Shown: positions 8,577 through 18,046 of the stretch, piece after piece
How positions within the stretch are numbered: position 1 is the stretch's first letter
How the letters are laid out: each line of letters begins with the position of its first letter
DNA from: Sphaerochaeta sp.
Lineage (GTDB): Bacteria > Spirochaetota > Spirochaetia > Sphaerochaetales > Sphaerochaetaceae
Assembly: GCA_018399495.1 (NCBI GenBank)
Contig: JAGYOG010000010.1
Span: 1 to 64,000, forward strand
DNA: 64,000 bases
Direction: 5' to 3'
Notes under the pieces: generated by a model
The model's database searches: none
Seen by the model: only the letters and a program-made list of their open reading frames with translations
Told to the model about the DNA's origin: nothing
Made by a program: the position numbers and the translations under genes

Positions 8577-10403
8577 TTAGTACTTACCGTACAGTGGTCC
8601 AAAGGTGGAGCAGGCGCGATAGTCAGCTCCTTCCTTGTCCATGCCAAGCATTGACCATGCACTGGGACGGAAGATCTTATCTTCTTCAACATTGTGCATG
8701 CACACAGGGATGCGTAGCATTGCACAGAGGGAGATGATATCGGCACCAAAGTGTCCATAGCTCAGTGCTCCGTGGTTTGCTCCCCAGTTTGCCATGACCG
8801 AGTAGACGTCCTTGAAGGGACCTTCCTTGCCATTGGTTCTGGGTACGAACCAGGTGGTAGGCCAGGTTTGGTCGGTACGTTTGTTGATTACATCAAAGAC
8901 GTTCTCCGGTACCTCGCAGGTCCATCCTTCAGCAAGCTGCAGGACCGGGCCTACGCCCTTGACCGTATTGATCCTGACCATGGTCAGTGGCATACCGCCT
9001 TCACTGAGGAAGGTTGAGCTATAACCACCACCACGGAAGTAACCACCGTTGGCGACGCTGAAGCAGGTATTCTCGAGGGTTTTCTTTACATCTTCCTCGG
9101 TAATATCCCAATAGGGCTTCATCTCGCTCTCGCCTTTCTCGTTCTTCATCTGACCTGCTGCGTCAAGTGTGGTAGCACCACTGTTGATGAGGTGAATGAA
9201 ACCTTCCTTGGCCAACCCTTCTGGTTTCCACCCGGACACTCTCTCAATAGCTGCTGGGCTCCAGTAGGTACGTACATCGCTGAAGATTGCAGCACGGTTG
9301 GTGAGCAACTTACAGAACAGCATGCTGATACCATTCAGGTGGTCATTCTCTGTTGCCATGATGTACGGTTCACGGATGCCGTTCCAGTCAAAACTGGTGG
9401 TAAGCATTGTTTCCATGAAGTCACCGTTCGGCCAGTGGTCGGTCCACTGTCTCTGTCCTTGGAAGCCTGCGCAGATTGCATTATGGCCAAGCGCCTCTTC
9501 CTTAAACCCGAGCTTTTCAAGTTTCTTGTTGCCAACCATGAGATCGCGACCGATCATGGTCATCTTGGTACAGTACTCCCAATCCTTGGCAAGCTGTTCC
9601 TCACTTCTCTGGTACTCAGGGGGATTGGCAACATCTTCAGCTTGGATGCAGTTTTCCTTCACCCATGCAATTGCCTTTTTATACTCTTCAGGATCATATA
9701 TCTCTTCAGCGATACGGCGTTCAATCTCGCACATGTCGACCACTTCACTGCGCATTCCCAGGTAGGACTGCAAGAAATCTTGGTCAACAATTGAGCCCGC
9801 GATACCCATCGACATACCACCAATGGAGAGATAGCTCTTTCCTCTCATGGTTGCAACAGCAATACCTGCACGTGCAAAGCGGAGAATCTTTTCAGCAACA
9901 TCCTCAGGGATGGAAGTGTCATCGTTGTCTTGTACGTCACGACCATAAATCCCAAAGGCAGGAAGGCCTTTCTGGGTGTGTGCGGCAAGCACTGCGGCAA
10001 GGTACACTGCACCTGGGCGCTCTGTCCCGTTAAAACCCCATACACCCTTGACGGTCATAGGATCCATGTCAAATGTCTCTGTTCCATAGCACCAGCAGGG
10101 AGTTACTGTCAGTGTAACGGCAACGCCTTCTTTGGCAAACTTCTCTGCACAGTCGGCACTTTCTCTTACACGTCCGATGGTGCCATCAGCAATAACACAT
10201 TCAACCGGCTCTCCGGTTCCATGAAACAGATTTTCGCTGATCAGCTTAGCAGCTGCCTTTGCCATATTCATGGTCTGATCTTCCAAGGACTCGCGAACGC
10301 CTCGCTGTCTGCCGTCGATCACCGGTCGGATTCCAATTTTGGGAAGGGAAGAAGCATAGCGCTTCTCAGGCCCTACCGATTGCATTCCATTTGTATTTGC
10401 CAT
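8577..10403 (-). CDS. fucI: L-fucose isomerase
   Basis: This 608-residue cytoplasmic enzyme converts L-fucose to L-fuculose (family members also take D-arabinose) with Mn2+. The length matches the FucI family (about 590-610), and the order of conserved blocks agrees from the N-terminal [14 protein letters not shown] region to the C-terminal [10 protein letters not shown] and [18 protein letters not shown] stretches. The start at 10403 (MANTNG) has AAGGGGGAT upstream on the minus strand; the longer frame to 10430 has none. It is divergent from the fucose mutarotase gene, and the 103-base gap holds a LacI-type operator. No fuculokinase or dedicated fuculose-1-phosphate aldolase is adjacent, so downstream steps may be shared with the rhamnose genes or lie elsewhere. 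Confidence 0.93.
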   Translation of the reverse strand: MANTNGMQSVGPEKRYASSLPKIGIRPVIDGRQRGVRESLEDQTMNMAKAAAKLISENLFHGTGEPVECVIADGTIGRVRESADCAEKFAKEGVAVTLTVTPCWCYGTETFDMDPMTVKGVWGFNGTERPGAVYLAAVLAAHTQKGLPAFGIYGRDVQDNDDTSIPEDVAEKILRFARAGIAVATMRGKSYLSIGGMSMGIAGSIVDQDFLQSYLGMRSEVVDMCEIERRIAEEIYDPEEYKKAIAWVKENCIQAEDVANPPEYQRSEEQLAKDWEYCTKMTMIGRDLMVGNKKLEKLGFKEEALGHNAICAGFQGQRQWTDHWPNGDFMETMLTTSFDWNGIREPYIMATENDHLNGISMLFCKLLTNRAAIFSDVRTYWSPAAIERVSGWKPEGLAKEGFIHLINSGATTLDAAGQMKNEKGESEMKPYWDITEEDVKKTLENTCFSVANGGYFRGGGYSSTFLSEGGMPLTMVRINTVKGVGPVLQLAEGWTCEVPENVFDVINKRTDQTWPTTWFVPRTNGKEGPFKDVYSVMANWGANHGALSYGHFGADIISLCAMLRIPVCMHNVEEDKIFRPSAWSMLGMDKEGADYRACSTFGPLYGKY

Positions 10404-10431
10404 AGTATCCCCCTTGGTATATAATTGCAAA

Positions 10432-10445
10432 TGTAATCGTTTACA
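10432..10445. promoter_or_regulatory. LacI-family operator between fucI and fucU
   Basis: TGTAATCGTTTACA is a near-perfect palindrome (outer arms ATGTAA/TTACAT at 10431-10446). It differs at one base from TGTAAACGTTTACA at 35357-35370, upstream of the second sugar ABC operon, whose last gene encodes a LacI-type repressor. It sits centrally in the divergent promoter region. Confidence 0.65.
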
Positions 10446-10506
10446 TCATGGATAGTATCGCATACAGAACGAGCAAATGCAATCCAAAATTTTAAAGGAG
10501 TCAACT

Positions 10507-10932
10507 ATGTTGAAAACAATTCCCTCTATCCTCAGTCCTGAACTGTTGAAGATTCTCATGGAGATGGGCCATGGTGATGAGATCGTGATCGGGGACGGAA
10601 ATTTCCCTGCTGCATCTATGAATGATCGGGTAGTCCGCTTGGATGGCCATGGTGCAGATGAGGTGTTGAAGGCAATCTTGCAACTTTTTCCTCTTGATAC
10701 CTATGCTGAGAACGCATTCCTAATGGACACCACAGCAGGGGATACTGTCGAGACCCCTATCTGGGATGTATATGAGGCTACCTGCAGGGACGGTGATCCT
10801 GCATTTAAAGGCTTCTCCCGTCTTGAGCGCTATGCTTTCTATGAGCGGAGCCAGAAGGCTTATGCCATTGTCGCTACCGGTGAGACAGCGTTGTATGCAA
10901 ACATCATTCTAAAGAAAGGTGTGGTTGTCTAA
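10507..10932 (+). CDS. fucU: L-fucose mutarotase (RbsD/FucU family)
   Basis: The 141-residue protein interconverts alpha- and beta-L-fucose, feeding the isomerase. The family pattern is clear: a GHGDEIVIGDGNFPA motif near residues 20-33, then a VRLDG block, and a C-terminal YAFYERSQKAYAIVATGE stretch that carries the conserved FucU-type Tyr and Glu residues. The start at 10507 has AAAGGAG 6 bases upstream; the frame is open to 10477 without a binding site. Divergent to fucI and probably co-regulated through the shared operator. Its stop overlaps the convergent AraC-type gene by 4 bases. Confidence 0.9.
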   Translation: MLKTIPSILSPELLKILMEMGHGDEIVIGDGNFPAASMNDRVVRLDGHGADEVLKAILQLFPLDTYAENAFLMDTTAGDTVETPIWDVYEATCRDGDPAFKGFSRLERYAFYERSQKAYAIVATGETALYANIILKKGVVV

Positions 10933-11799
10933 TCCTCTTTTGGTGTAGTCCACAGCTGTTTATACTGCCGTGGACTCATCTGCATATGGCTCCTGAACTG
11001 GCGAGCGAAGTAATTCGCATCTGAAAACCCGGTTTTTTCACTGATTCTCTCGATGTTCAGGTCAGTGGTCAGAAGCAGGTTGGAAGCGTAGGCTATTCGT
11101 CTATGGATGTGGAAATCGACCGGCGACCAGCCGGTTGATAGCTTGAACTGTCGGTTGAGTGTACTTGCGCTCATGTTCGAGATCTCAACCAATTCATTCA
11201 AGGGAATACTTCGGTCAATATTTTGCTCCATATAGATGATCACTTTCTCCAGACGTTGGTCATTCTGGAATGCAGAGCCCCTACGTGCACTGTGGAATCT
11301 GCTTACCAAGATGAGAAATTGCAATAGCTTGGAGTAAGTCATTGAGGTTGAGCCTTTGTTGTAGTCCTGCTGCTCCGACTCTTCTTTGACTGCGCTTACC
11401 AGGGCAACAATTTCAGCGTGTTGGTGTGAGTTGAGTCGTACCAAAGGTACTTCGCCTTCCGGCTGTATGAACGTATCTTCGAATCCAGCTACGTCTTTGA
11501 CCTCGGGGTAGAGCACTGAAAATGCTTTCCTGCCTATGAGCAGATTATAGAGAACCAGATTCTCGATTTCTGCATATCCGTGGATTGTTCCAGGGCGAAT
11601 ACAGAAAACCATGCCCTCCTGCAATTGCTGTTTGTCGTGTTCCAGCAGGTGAATGCCCTTTCCTGACACGACCACCACAATTTCGTAGAAATCATGACCA
11701 TGCAATGAAAAAGGGAATCTCAGGGTCACGAAGCAGCACCTTTACCGGAAGGCTGTTTTCCTTGAAGAACATGGTTTCATGCAGTGTAAAACTTGACAT
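10929..11799 (-). pseudogene. AraC-family regulator with N-terminal frameshift
   Basis: The gene encodes a RhaS/RhaR-like activator: an N-terminal cupin sensor and a C-terminal pair of helix-turn-helix motifs (FSDANYFARQFRSHMQMSPRQYK at the end). The intact frame from the GTG at 11729 gives 266 residues and begins abruptly inside the cupin. In another frame, from ATGs at 11799 or 11772, the sequence reads MFFKENSLPVKVLLRDPEIPF, the expected N-terminus of this family. That frame then breaks at a run of five T (minus strand) near 11710-11714; dropping one T joins it to SLHGHDFYEIVVV. I therefore read it as one gene with a +1 frameshift, real or artefactual. It is divergent from rhaA and probably acts on the box conserved at 11797-11860 and 15267-15340. 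Confidence 0.7.
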
Positions 11800-11870
11800 G
11801 ATAAAAATCGTGTAGAATTTGACTATTCTGTCAAGGTAAAAACTGCAAATGGTGGCAAACTAATAGAGTA
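11797..11870 (+). promoter_or_regulatory. Promoter/operator block of rhaA, copy 1
   Basis: This block matches 15267-15340 upstream of the rhamnose-binding protein gene. Shared words are CATGATAAAA, TCGTG, TGACTATTC.G, AAATGGTG.CA.ACTA and AGTAAA, and CATG and AATGGTG are spaced identically (51 bases) in both copies. It lies between the AraC-type gene and rhaA. A TTTCG word follows at 11876-11880. Confidence 0.65.
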
Positions 11871-11896
11871 AATACTTTCGTATGAGGAGGGCTGTC

Positions 11897-13141
11897 ATGT
11901 CTTACTATGAAGAGGCCAAGAAGATATATGCACACTATGGTGTCGATACCGATTCTGTCTTGGACCAACTGTCCGGCATTCCCTCTCTGTCCATTGTTGC
12001 AGGGAGATGATGTTGGCGGATTCGGAGCGTCCTGATGCCGAACTAGCTGGTGGTGGAATCCAAACCAGGGAATTACCCCGGCAAGGCAAAGAATGTCAAA
12101 CAGCTGCGTCAAGATTTGGAGCAGGTCTTTTCCTAGTTGGGCAGCCATAGGCTTAACCTGCATGCAAGCTATGGGGAATTTGGTTCCACATTTGTTGACC
12201 GTGACCAGATTGAAGAGAAGTACTATCAAGGTTGGCTTGACTGGGGAATGAAGATGGGTGTCCCATTGGACTTCAATGGTACCTTTTTCAGCCATCCAAT
12301 GGCTGATGACGGCTATACCTTGGCAAGCAAGGATGAGAGGATTCGTAGGTTCTGGATTGAGCACGCAAAACGGTGCAGGAAGATTGCTGCCTGGATAGGG
12401 AAGCGACAGGGGAGTCCCTGTATTCTTGACACTTGGGTTCCTGATGGTGCAAAAAACCTTACTGTTGACAAGTTCGGGTATCGTGCCATTCTCAAGGAGA
12501 GTCTTGATGAAATCTTTGAGACAGAGTATCCAAGTGAGTTCATGCGTGATGCACTGGAGACCAAGCTCTTTGGTATCGGAAGCGAAGCTTTCGTGGTTGG
12601 TTCCCATGAGTTCTATATGAATTATGCAGCACGGAACAACAAGATGCTCTGTATTGATATGGGGCACTTCCATACAGAAGAAGATATCTCAGATAAACTT
12701 TCTGCCATCCTCCTCTTCGACGATGAGATTCTCCTGCACGTGAGTCGCCCCATGCATTGGGACAGTGACCATGTGGTTCTTTTCAATGACAAGATCAAGA
12801 TGGTTGCAGAGGAACTGGTGAGAAGCGGAAAACTGGAGTCCTCCCACATAGGTTTGGATTTCTTTGATGCCTCCATCAACCGCATCGGTGCCTGGGTTAC
12901 CGGCATCAGGGCAATGCGAAAGGCCTTGCTCTTTGCACTGCTTGAGCCGATTGATCAACTCATTGAGTATGAAGAGTCAGGAAATGGATACGCAACCATG
13001 GCACTGCTTGAGCAGCAGAGTGTATTGCCTTTCGGTGCCATCTGGGACGAGTACTGCAAAAGAACCAACACTCCACTTGAAGGTGAGTTGATCGAACTGG
13101 TAGGCTCGTATGAGAGAGAAGTATTGGGGGAACGTTCATGA
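11897..13141 (+). pseudogene. rhaA: L-rhamnose isomerase, frameshifted near the N-terminus
   Basis: L-rhamnose isomerase converts L-rhamnose to L-rhamnulose. The long intact part (12137-13141) matches family blocks: RLNLHA, FSHPMADDG, DKFG, KLFGIGSEA, GHFHTEEDISDK, SRPMHWDSDHV and HIGLDFFDASINRIGAWV. The start at 11897 has GGAGG upstream and reads MSYYEEAKKIYAHYGVDTD, as expected. Between about 11984 and 12070, however, the expected HCWQGDDVGGF and GGIQTTGNYPGKA motifs are spread over three frames, and an in-frame TAG sits at 12134-12136. The total length, 415 codons, equals an intact RhaA because the indels cancel. As written the enzyme would not be made. The stop overlaps the aldolase start by ATGA. 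Confidence 0.85.
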
Positions 13142-14217
13142 GTTTTGCATCTCTGATTGCTTATTCCAAACGGTATGGCTCTGACCCTTCTTTCGTCCTC
13201 TTGGGAGGTGGAAACACCTCCTACAAAGAAGGGAACATCCTTTATGTGAAGGCAAGTGGCTATGCCTTGGGAACCATTGATGAATCAGGATTTGTCCGGA
13301 TGGATCTGGGGAAGCTGGAGAGAATCTGGGCAAAGCAATACAGCAGCGATGATGATACGAGGGAGGATGAAGTCCTCAAGGACATGATGGACTGCCGCCT
13401 TGAAGGCGAGACAGCCCGTCCTTCTGTTGAGGCATTGCTCCATGCGTTGCTCCCATTCCCCTATGTAATCCACCTTCACCCCGCTATGGTAAATGGCCTT
13501 ACCTGCGCACAAGAAGGAGCATCGGCAGTTGCTAGACTTTTTCCTGATGCGCTCTGGATTGAGTTGGTGAAGCCTGGATTCATTCTTGCTGATATTGTGC
13601 GAACCAGGATGGCTGAGCAGAAGAAGGAGACAGGAACGGTCAGTTCCCTGATTTTTCTGCAAAACCATGGCATTTTTGCTGGTGGACAGAGTTTGGAAGA
13701 GATTGAGAGTATCTATGATTCCTTGATGCAAAAAATTTCCTCCCAGTTGGTCAGAAAGCCTGATTTTACTGCTTTAGAAGCGGATGCATCACAGGTTGAA
13801 GCAGTTAAAAAAGATCTTGGGGCCCTTACAAAAGAACCCGTTCTTTTCTCTTGGAACAAGGAGTTTGCTTACTACCTGCAGGATGAGAACCATTTCCAGC
13901 CAGTCGCTTCTTCCTTTACCCCCGATCATATTGTCTACGCTGGTTTCAAACCATTATGGGTAGGAGAAGGCCAGGACGTGATTTCTGCTTTCAAGCAGTT
14001 TGAGTCGGAGCACGGGGTAAATCCAAAGATTGTCTGTGTGCAGAACCTTGGAGTATTTTCCTTGGGTGAAAAGCCGATGCCACTCTTTTTGGATACCGTA
14101 TCCATCGCAGTATATACCGAGAGTTTCGGAGGACCCCGTTTTATGGATGATGCCATGATTGACTTCATCAGGAACTGGGAAGTAGAGAAATATCGGTCTT
14201 CGGTTGCATCAAAGTAG
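13138..14217 (+). CDS. Class II aldolase (probable rhamnulose-1-phosphate aldolase)
   Basis: The 359-residue protein belongs to the class II aldolase/adducin family. LLGGGNTSYK and LYVKASGY near the N-terminus are typical of the phosphate and metal site, and VIHLHPAMVNGL near residue 120 supplies zinc-binding His residues, with a third possible in FLQNHGIFAGG. It resembles the aldolase half of the bifunctional RhaE/RhaEW proteins (aldolase plus SDR) more than the short enterobacterial RhaD. Here no SDR domain is attached; a separate SDR gene lies at 27773-28933. The likely reaction is L-rhamnulose-1-phosphate to DHAP plus L-lactaldehyde. It is translationally coupled to rhaA by a 4-base overlap. 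Confidence 0.82.
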   Translation: MSFASLIAYSKRYGSDPSFVLLGGGNTSYKEGNILYVKASGYALGTIDESGFVRMDLGKLERIWAKQYSSDDDTREDEVLKDMMDCRLEGETARPSVEALLHALLPFPYVIHLHPAMVNGLTCAQEGASAVARLFPDALWIELVKPGFILADIVRTRMAEQKKETGTVSSLIFLQNHGIFAGGQSLEEIESIYDSLMQKISSQLVRKPDFTALEADASQVEAVKKDLGALTKEPVLFSWNKEFAYYLQDENHFQPVASSFTPDHIVYAGFKPLWVGEGQDVISAFKQFESEHGVNPKIVCVQNLGVFSLGEKPMPLFLDTVSIAVYTESFGGPRFMDDAMIDFIRNWEVEKYRSSVASK

Positions 14218-14222
14218 GTAAG

Positions 14223-15176
14223 ATGGCATCACTGCAAGATATTAACAAGCGTTTTAATGCAGTGATGCCGTTCGTTACACCGATAGGGGTGGTGTTTGGC
14301 TTGTTGCTTGGGCACCGATTGGACTCCTATCGATTTCTTGGCACCTACTTCTTCGCGTTCATTACCTTTGTAGGAGCCTTGGGGGTAAGCTATCGTCAGT
14401 TTGCCCAAATTGCCCGTAGAATGACCTCAGTGTTGTTGGTCCTTTTCTGTGCGCATATTGTACTACCGGTTTTTGTCGCGCTCCTTGGTCGAGTGATATT
14501 TCCCACCCAGCCAGATATTGTCACCGGTTTTGTGTTGCTTTCTTCGATTCCGATTGCGATTACTGCATTTATATGGTCGACCATCTATGAGGGAGATGCC
14601 GCCCTTGCACTCTCGCTCATCATTCTTGATACCTTGCTCTCTCCAATCCTGACACCCCTGACAATCAGGCTACTTTCCGATACGTCAGTTGTAATTGACC
14701 AAGGTGGGATCATGACCAGCCTGCTGGTGATGATAGTCCTTCCTTCACTTATTGGGATGTTGGTTACCCAAACCATGCCCAAGGTTGCAAAGGAAGCTGT
14801 GCTCTATCTCAGTCCAGTTACCAAGCTGTTGCTTATCGTAGTGGTGGTAATCCATGTAGGAGCGCTCTCTGGTTCTCTCTCTTTCTCTTGGATCTATGTT
14901 CCACTCATCCTCATGAACCTCTTTGTCATTGCCTTGGGTTTCTTGCTCGTCTACGTACTTGCAAGGTATGTATTGAAGGTGGATCGTCCCAGTCTGGTCA
15001 GCATGACCTTCACTGGGGGAATGCGGAACATCAGTGCAGCTTTGGTGCTTGCTACCACCTATTTCCCCCCCATTGCAGCTCTTCCTGTTATACTGGGAAT
15101 CCTCTTTCAGCAAACCTTTGTAGGGTTGCTGGGAGGATTGCTGTTTGCAAACAGGAAAAAAGATTCTTTCTCGTAA
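14223..15176 (+). CDS. BASS-family (bile acid:Na+ symporter-like) transporter
   Basis: The 317-residue integral membrane protein has nine to ten hydrophobic segments and the BASS-like pattern: SSIPIAITAFIWSTIYEGDAALALS in the middle and a TFTGGMRNISAALVLATTYFPP stretch resembling the conserved substrate/sodium region near the C-terminus. The family imports or exports organic acids, bile acids or other anions with sodium. It follows the aldolase by 5 bases, so it belongs to the rhamnose transcript. An attractive but unproved role is exchange of an acidic end product such as lactate; an alternative is uptake of a rhamnose-related acid. No terminator follows, and the rhamnose-binding protein promoter begins about 90 bases downstream. 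Confidence 0.75.
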   Translation: MASLQDINKRFNAVMPFVTPIGVVFGLLLGHRLDSYRFLGTYFFAFITFVGALGVSYRQFAQIARRMTSVLLVLFCAHIVLPVFVALLGRVIFPTQPDIVTGFVLLSSIPIAITAFIWSTIYEGDAALALSLIILDTLLSPILTPLTIRLLSDTSVVIDQGGIMTSLLVMIVLPSLIGMLVTQTMPKVAKEAVLYLSPVTKLLLIVVVVIHVGALSGSLSFSWIYVPLILMNLFVIALGFLLVYVLARYVLKVDRPSLVSMTFTGGMRNISAALVLATTYFPPIAALPVILGILFQQTFVGLLGGLLFANRKKDSFS

Positions 15177-15266
15177 TCTATTCTCATAGAGATATTCCCG
15201 TAAATCACTTTCTTTGTATTGTCTTTTGACTTTCGATGTATAGGAAATCGGGTTCCATAACTGTTT

Positions 15267-15340
15267 CATGATAAAATCGTGCTAAAAAATGACTATTCAG
15301 TTATTGCAGATTTCGAAAATGGTGTCACACTATGAGTAAA
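15267..15340 (+). promoter_or_regulatory. Promoter/operator block of rhamnose ABC operon, copy 2
   Basis: This is the second copy of the block at 11797-11870. It additionally contains TTTCGAAA at 15311-15318, a palindrome also found just upstream of the deoR promoter at 20420-20427. It lies about 105 bases upstream of the binding-protein ATG. Confidence 0.65.
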
Positions 15341-15371
15341 GGAAGTTGTGACAGTAGTTTTGCTGTTTGAC

Positions 15372-15415
15372 CCTGGTACTTTACCAGGTATAAATAGACT
15401 CCGGGTTTTCCCGGA
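15372..15415 (+). other. Two leader hairpins before the rhamnose-binding protein gene
   Basis: Two perfect short stems sit in the 5' leader: CCTGGTA/TACCAGG (15372-15378 with 15382-15388, 3-base loop) and TCCGGG/CCCGGA (15400-15405 with 15410-15415, TTTT loop). The second ends 11 bases before AAAAGGAG. They may stabilise the mRNA or tune translation. Confidence 0.5.
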
Positions 15416-15443
15416 AAAGATTTCTCAAAAGGAGTGTTTTGTT

Positions 15444-16457
15444 ATGAAGAAAACGTTGTTGTTTGTCCTCATCATGACCATGGTTCTTGGTGCGATGTTC
15501 GCCCAAGGAACCAAGGACGTAGCCCCCACGGGTGAAAAAGAAATTATCATTCTCGGAAAGAGTATGGGTAATGGATTCTTTGATGCAGTATTCAGAGGCA
15601 GTGAAGAAGCTGCTGCTGAGCTCGGTGGAATCAAGACGACCTATATGGCGCCTCCCCAGGCAACTGCAGAGGGTCAGATTGAAATCATCGAGACCTTGAT
15701 TGCACAGAGAGTTGATGGTATTGCCATCAGCGCAAACGATGCCGATGCATTGATTCCTGTAGCCAAGAAAGCCATGGCAGCCGGTATCAAGGTTATCAGT
15801 TATGACTCCGGCATCAGTGTTGGTGGACGTATTGTTGACCTGCTTCCCAGTAACCCTGAGCTTATCGGACGCCAGCAGGTACAGCTTGCAGCTGAACTGA
15901 CTGACTATAAGGGTGACATTGCTGTACTTTCCGCTTCTGCTCAGGCTACCAACCAGAATCTCTGGATTGAGTGGATGAAGGAAGAGGTCAAGGAAGCTGA
16001 TTATTCCAACATGGAGCTTGTTGAAGTCGTCTATGGTGATGATGCTCCCGATAAGAGCTATCGTGAAGCTGTCTCCTTGATGCAGAAATATCCCGACCTG
16101 AAGGCTATCATCTGTCCGACCACTGTTGGTCTGCTTGCAACCGCACAGGCTGTCAAGGACGCTGGCAAGACCGGTGTTGTGGAAGTAACAGGTCTCGGCC
16201 TTCCTTCAGAAATGAAGGGCTACATCCTCGACGGTACCTGCCGCCAGATGGCTCTGTGGAATCCAATTGACCTTGGATACAGCTCCACCTACATCCTCAA
16301 TGGTCTTATTGAAGGTACCGTTGATGGTTCAACTGGCGAAGAGATTCCTGCCGGTCGCATGGGCGCCATCAAGATCGAAGAGAACGGTATTGCCTTCATG
16401 AGTACTCCGTATGTATTCAACAAGGACAACATTGTAGAGTTCGCAGAAATTTATTAA
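15444..16457 (+). CDS. Rhamnose-type sugar ABC transporter substrate-binding protein
   Basis: This 337-residue periplasmic protein of the Peripla_BP_4/RbsB superfamily has a cleavable signal peptide (MKKTLLFVLIMTMVLGAMFAQG; no lipobox Cys, so signal peptidase I). The mature part starts with the typical IIILGKSMGNGFF strand and contains RVDGIAISANDADAL and VISYDSG blocks. It resembles RhaS-type L-rhamnose-binding proteins, and mutarotase RhaM at the end of the same operon supports this. AAAAGGAG at 15427-15434 selects the start at 15444; the frame is open to 15348. A hairpin separates it from the ATPase gene. Confidence 0.88.
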   Translation: MKKTLLFVLIMTMVLGAMFAQGTKDVAPTGEKEIIILGKSMGNGFFDAVFRGSEEAAAELGGIKTTYMAPPQATAEGQIEIIETLIAQRVDGIAISANDADALIPVAKKAMAAGIKVISYDSGISVGGRIVDLLPSNPELIGRQQVQLAAELTDYKGDIAVLSASAQATNQNLWIEWMKEEVKEADYSNMELVEVVYGDDAPDKSYREAVSLMQKYPDLKAIICPTTVGLLATAQAVKDAGKTGVVEVTGLGLPSEMKGYILDGTCRQMALWNPIDLGYSSTYILNGLIEGTVDGSTGEEIPAGRMGAIKIEENGIAFMSTPYVFNKDNIVEFAEIY

Positions 16458-16470
16458 TCAATTCACACCC

Positions 16471-16500
16471 GACTCCTGCTTCCATTCGGAAGCGGGAGTC
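16471..16500 (+). terminator. Intercistronic hairpin (partial terminator)
   Basis: GACTCCTGCTTCC pairs with GGAAGCGGGAGTC around an ATTC loop (13-bp stem with one mismatch). Only three T follow. It probably protects the binding-protein message and lets a fraction of transcripts continue into the ATPase and permease genes. Confidence 0.7.
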
Positions 16501-16528
16501 TTTGCATCTGCTTGCATAAGGAGGAACA

Positions 16529-18046
16529 ATGCAACAGGCATTGTTGGAAGTTCAAAACGTAACAAAGGTGTTTCCCGGTATTAGGGCCTTGGATGACGTA
16601 CATCTTTCCCTTCGACGAGGTGAAGTGCATGCCCTTATTGGTGAAAACGGAGCAGGAAAGTCTACGCTGGTGAAGATTCTCACAGGTGTCTATATCCCTA
16701 CCAGTGGGAAAATGACCTTGGATGGTAAAGAGATATCCTTTAAAAATGCAATCGATGCCCAACAGGCAGGGATTGTTGCCATCCATCAGGAAGCTTCCAT
16801 GTTTCCCGAGCTCAGTGTCACAGAGAATATCTTCATGGGACACCACCTTAGGAATCCAAAAACAAAGAAGCTCGATTGGAAGACCATGAATGAGAAGACT
16901 CAGGGGTTGCTACAACGCATGCAACTCGATATCAATCCAGACTCCTTTGTCAAGAATCTGAGTGTTGCACAGCGACATATGGTAGAAATTGTCAAGGCAC
17001 TCAGCCTTGATGCAGATCTGGTCATCATGGATGAACCGACCAGTGCATTGACCGGCCGTGAGGTTGAAGATTTATTTAGAATTGTCCGTTCCTTGAAGGA
17101 AGAGGGCAAAGCAATACTTTTTATCTCCCACAAGTTTGACGAGATTTTTGATATCTGTGACTACTACACGGTTTTCCGTGATGGACAATATATAGGGGAA
17201 GGCAAGGTAGCTGAAAGCAATGAAGATACCCTCATCAATATGATGATCGGCCGCTCTATTGACCAAATGTATCCCCACCATGAACCAAAAATTGGCAAGA
17301 AGGTGCTTGAGGTCAAGCATTTGAGTCAGCTTGGAGCTTTTAAGGACATCTCTTTTGACTTGCATGAGGGAGAGATCTTGGGGTTGTTCGGACTTGTTGG
17401 AGCCGGTCGTAGCGAGGTGGTCAGAACCATCTTTGGGATTGACAAGGCGAGTGAGGGGACCATGCATTTGCTTGGGAAGCCTTTTATGCCGAGAGGTGCT
17501 ATTGACAGCATGCGAAAAGGGATTGCCTTGGTACCTGAAGACCGCCAGAGGCAAGGTCTGGTGTTGAAAATGAGCCTGACCCATAATATCAGCCTACCGG
17601 TGTTGACCAATCTCTGCTGGAAAGGCATGGTAACAAATAAAAAGACAGAGATGCAGTACGTTCAAGAGCATGGTGATCAGATGGAAATCAAATCTGCAGG
17701 ATACCATGTCGAAGCTGAAACACTCAGTGGTGGAAACCAGCAGAAAGTCGTACTTGCCAAATGGATTGGGACGAATCCCAAGATCCTCATCCTAGATGAG
17801 CCTACCAAGGGTATTGATGTAGCAACGAAGGCAGCTGTACACGAATTTGTCTGTGATATGGCAGACAAGGGTGTTGCAGTCATATTGATTAGTAGTGAGC
17901 TTCCTGAGATTTTGGGAATGTCAGACCGGATCGTCGTGATGCATGAAGGGTACCAGACAGCCATTCTTGATGCAGAAGAAGCGACAGCAGAGTCAGTAAT
18001 GCGTTATGCAATCGCGACTGTACAGATGGAGGCCTCCAATGCCTGA
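16529..18046 (+). CDS. Sugar ABC transporter ATPase (two fused ABC domains)
   Basis: This 505-residue protein of the RbsA/MglA/RhaT type energises the rhamnose importer. Domain 1 has Walker A GENGAGKST near residues 39-47, a signature region reading LSVAQRHMVEI, and Walker B VIMDEPTS. Domain 2 has a degenerate Walker A (GLVGAGRSE), signature LSGGNQQKV and Walker B LILDEPTKGID. A GGAGG lies upstream of the ATG. The final codons overlap the first permease gene by 8 bases, indicating translational coupling. Confidence 0.92.
   Translation: MQQALLEVQNVTKVFPGIRALDDVHLSLRRGEVHALIGENGAGKSTLVKILTGVYIPTSGKMTLDGKEISFKNAIDAQQAGIVAIHQEASMFPELSVTENIFMGHHLRNPKTKKLDWKTMNEKTQGLLQRMQLDINPDSFVKNLSVAQRHMVEIVKALSLDADLVIMDEPTSALTGREVEDLFRIVRSLKEEGKAILFISHKFDEIFDICDYYTVFRDGQYIGEGKVAESNEDTLINMMIGRSIDQMYPHHEPKIGKKVLEVKHLSQLGAFKDISFDLHEGEILGLFGLVGAGRSEVVRTIFGIDKASEGTMHLLGKPFMPRGAIDSMRKGIALVPEDRQRQGLVLKMSLTHNISLPVLTNLCWKGMVTNKKTEMQYVQEHGDQMEIKSAGYHVEAETLSGGNQQKVVLAKWIGTNPKILILDEPTKGIDVATKAAVHEFVCDMADKGVAVILISSELPEILGMSDRIVVMHEGYQTAILDAEEATAESVMRYAIATVQMEASNA

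Noticed and set aside
11831-12673. Open frame of 280 codons opposite rhaA
   Set aside because: The plus strand clearly encodes RhaA motifs over the same region; the antisense frame has no motifs and probably appears because rhaA is frameshifted here.
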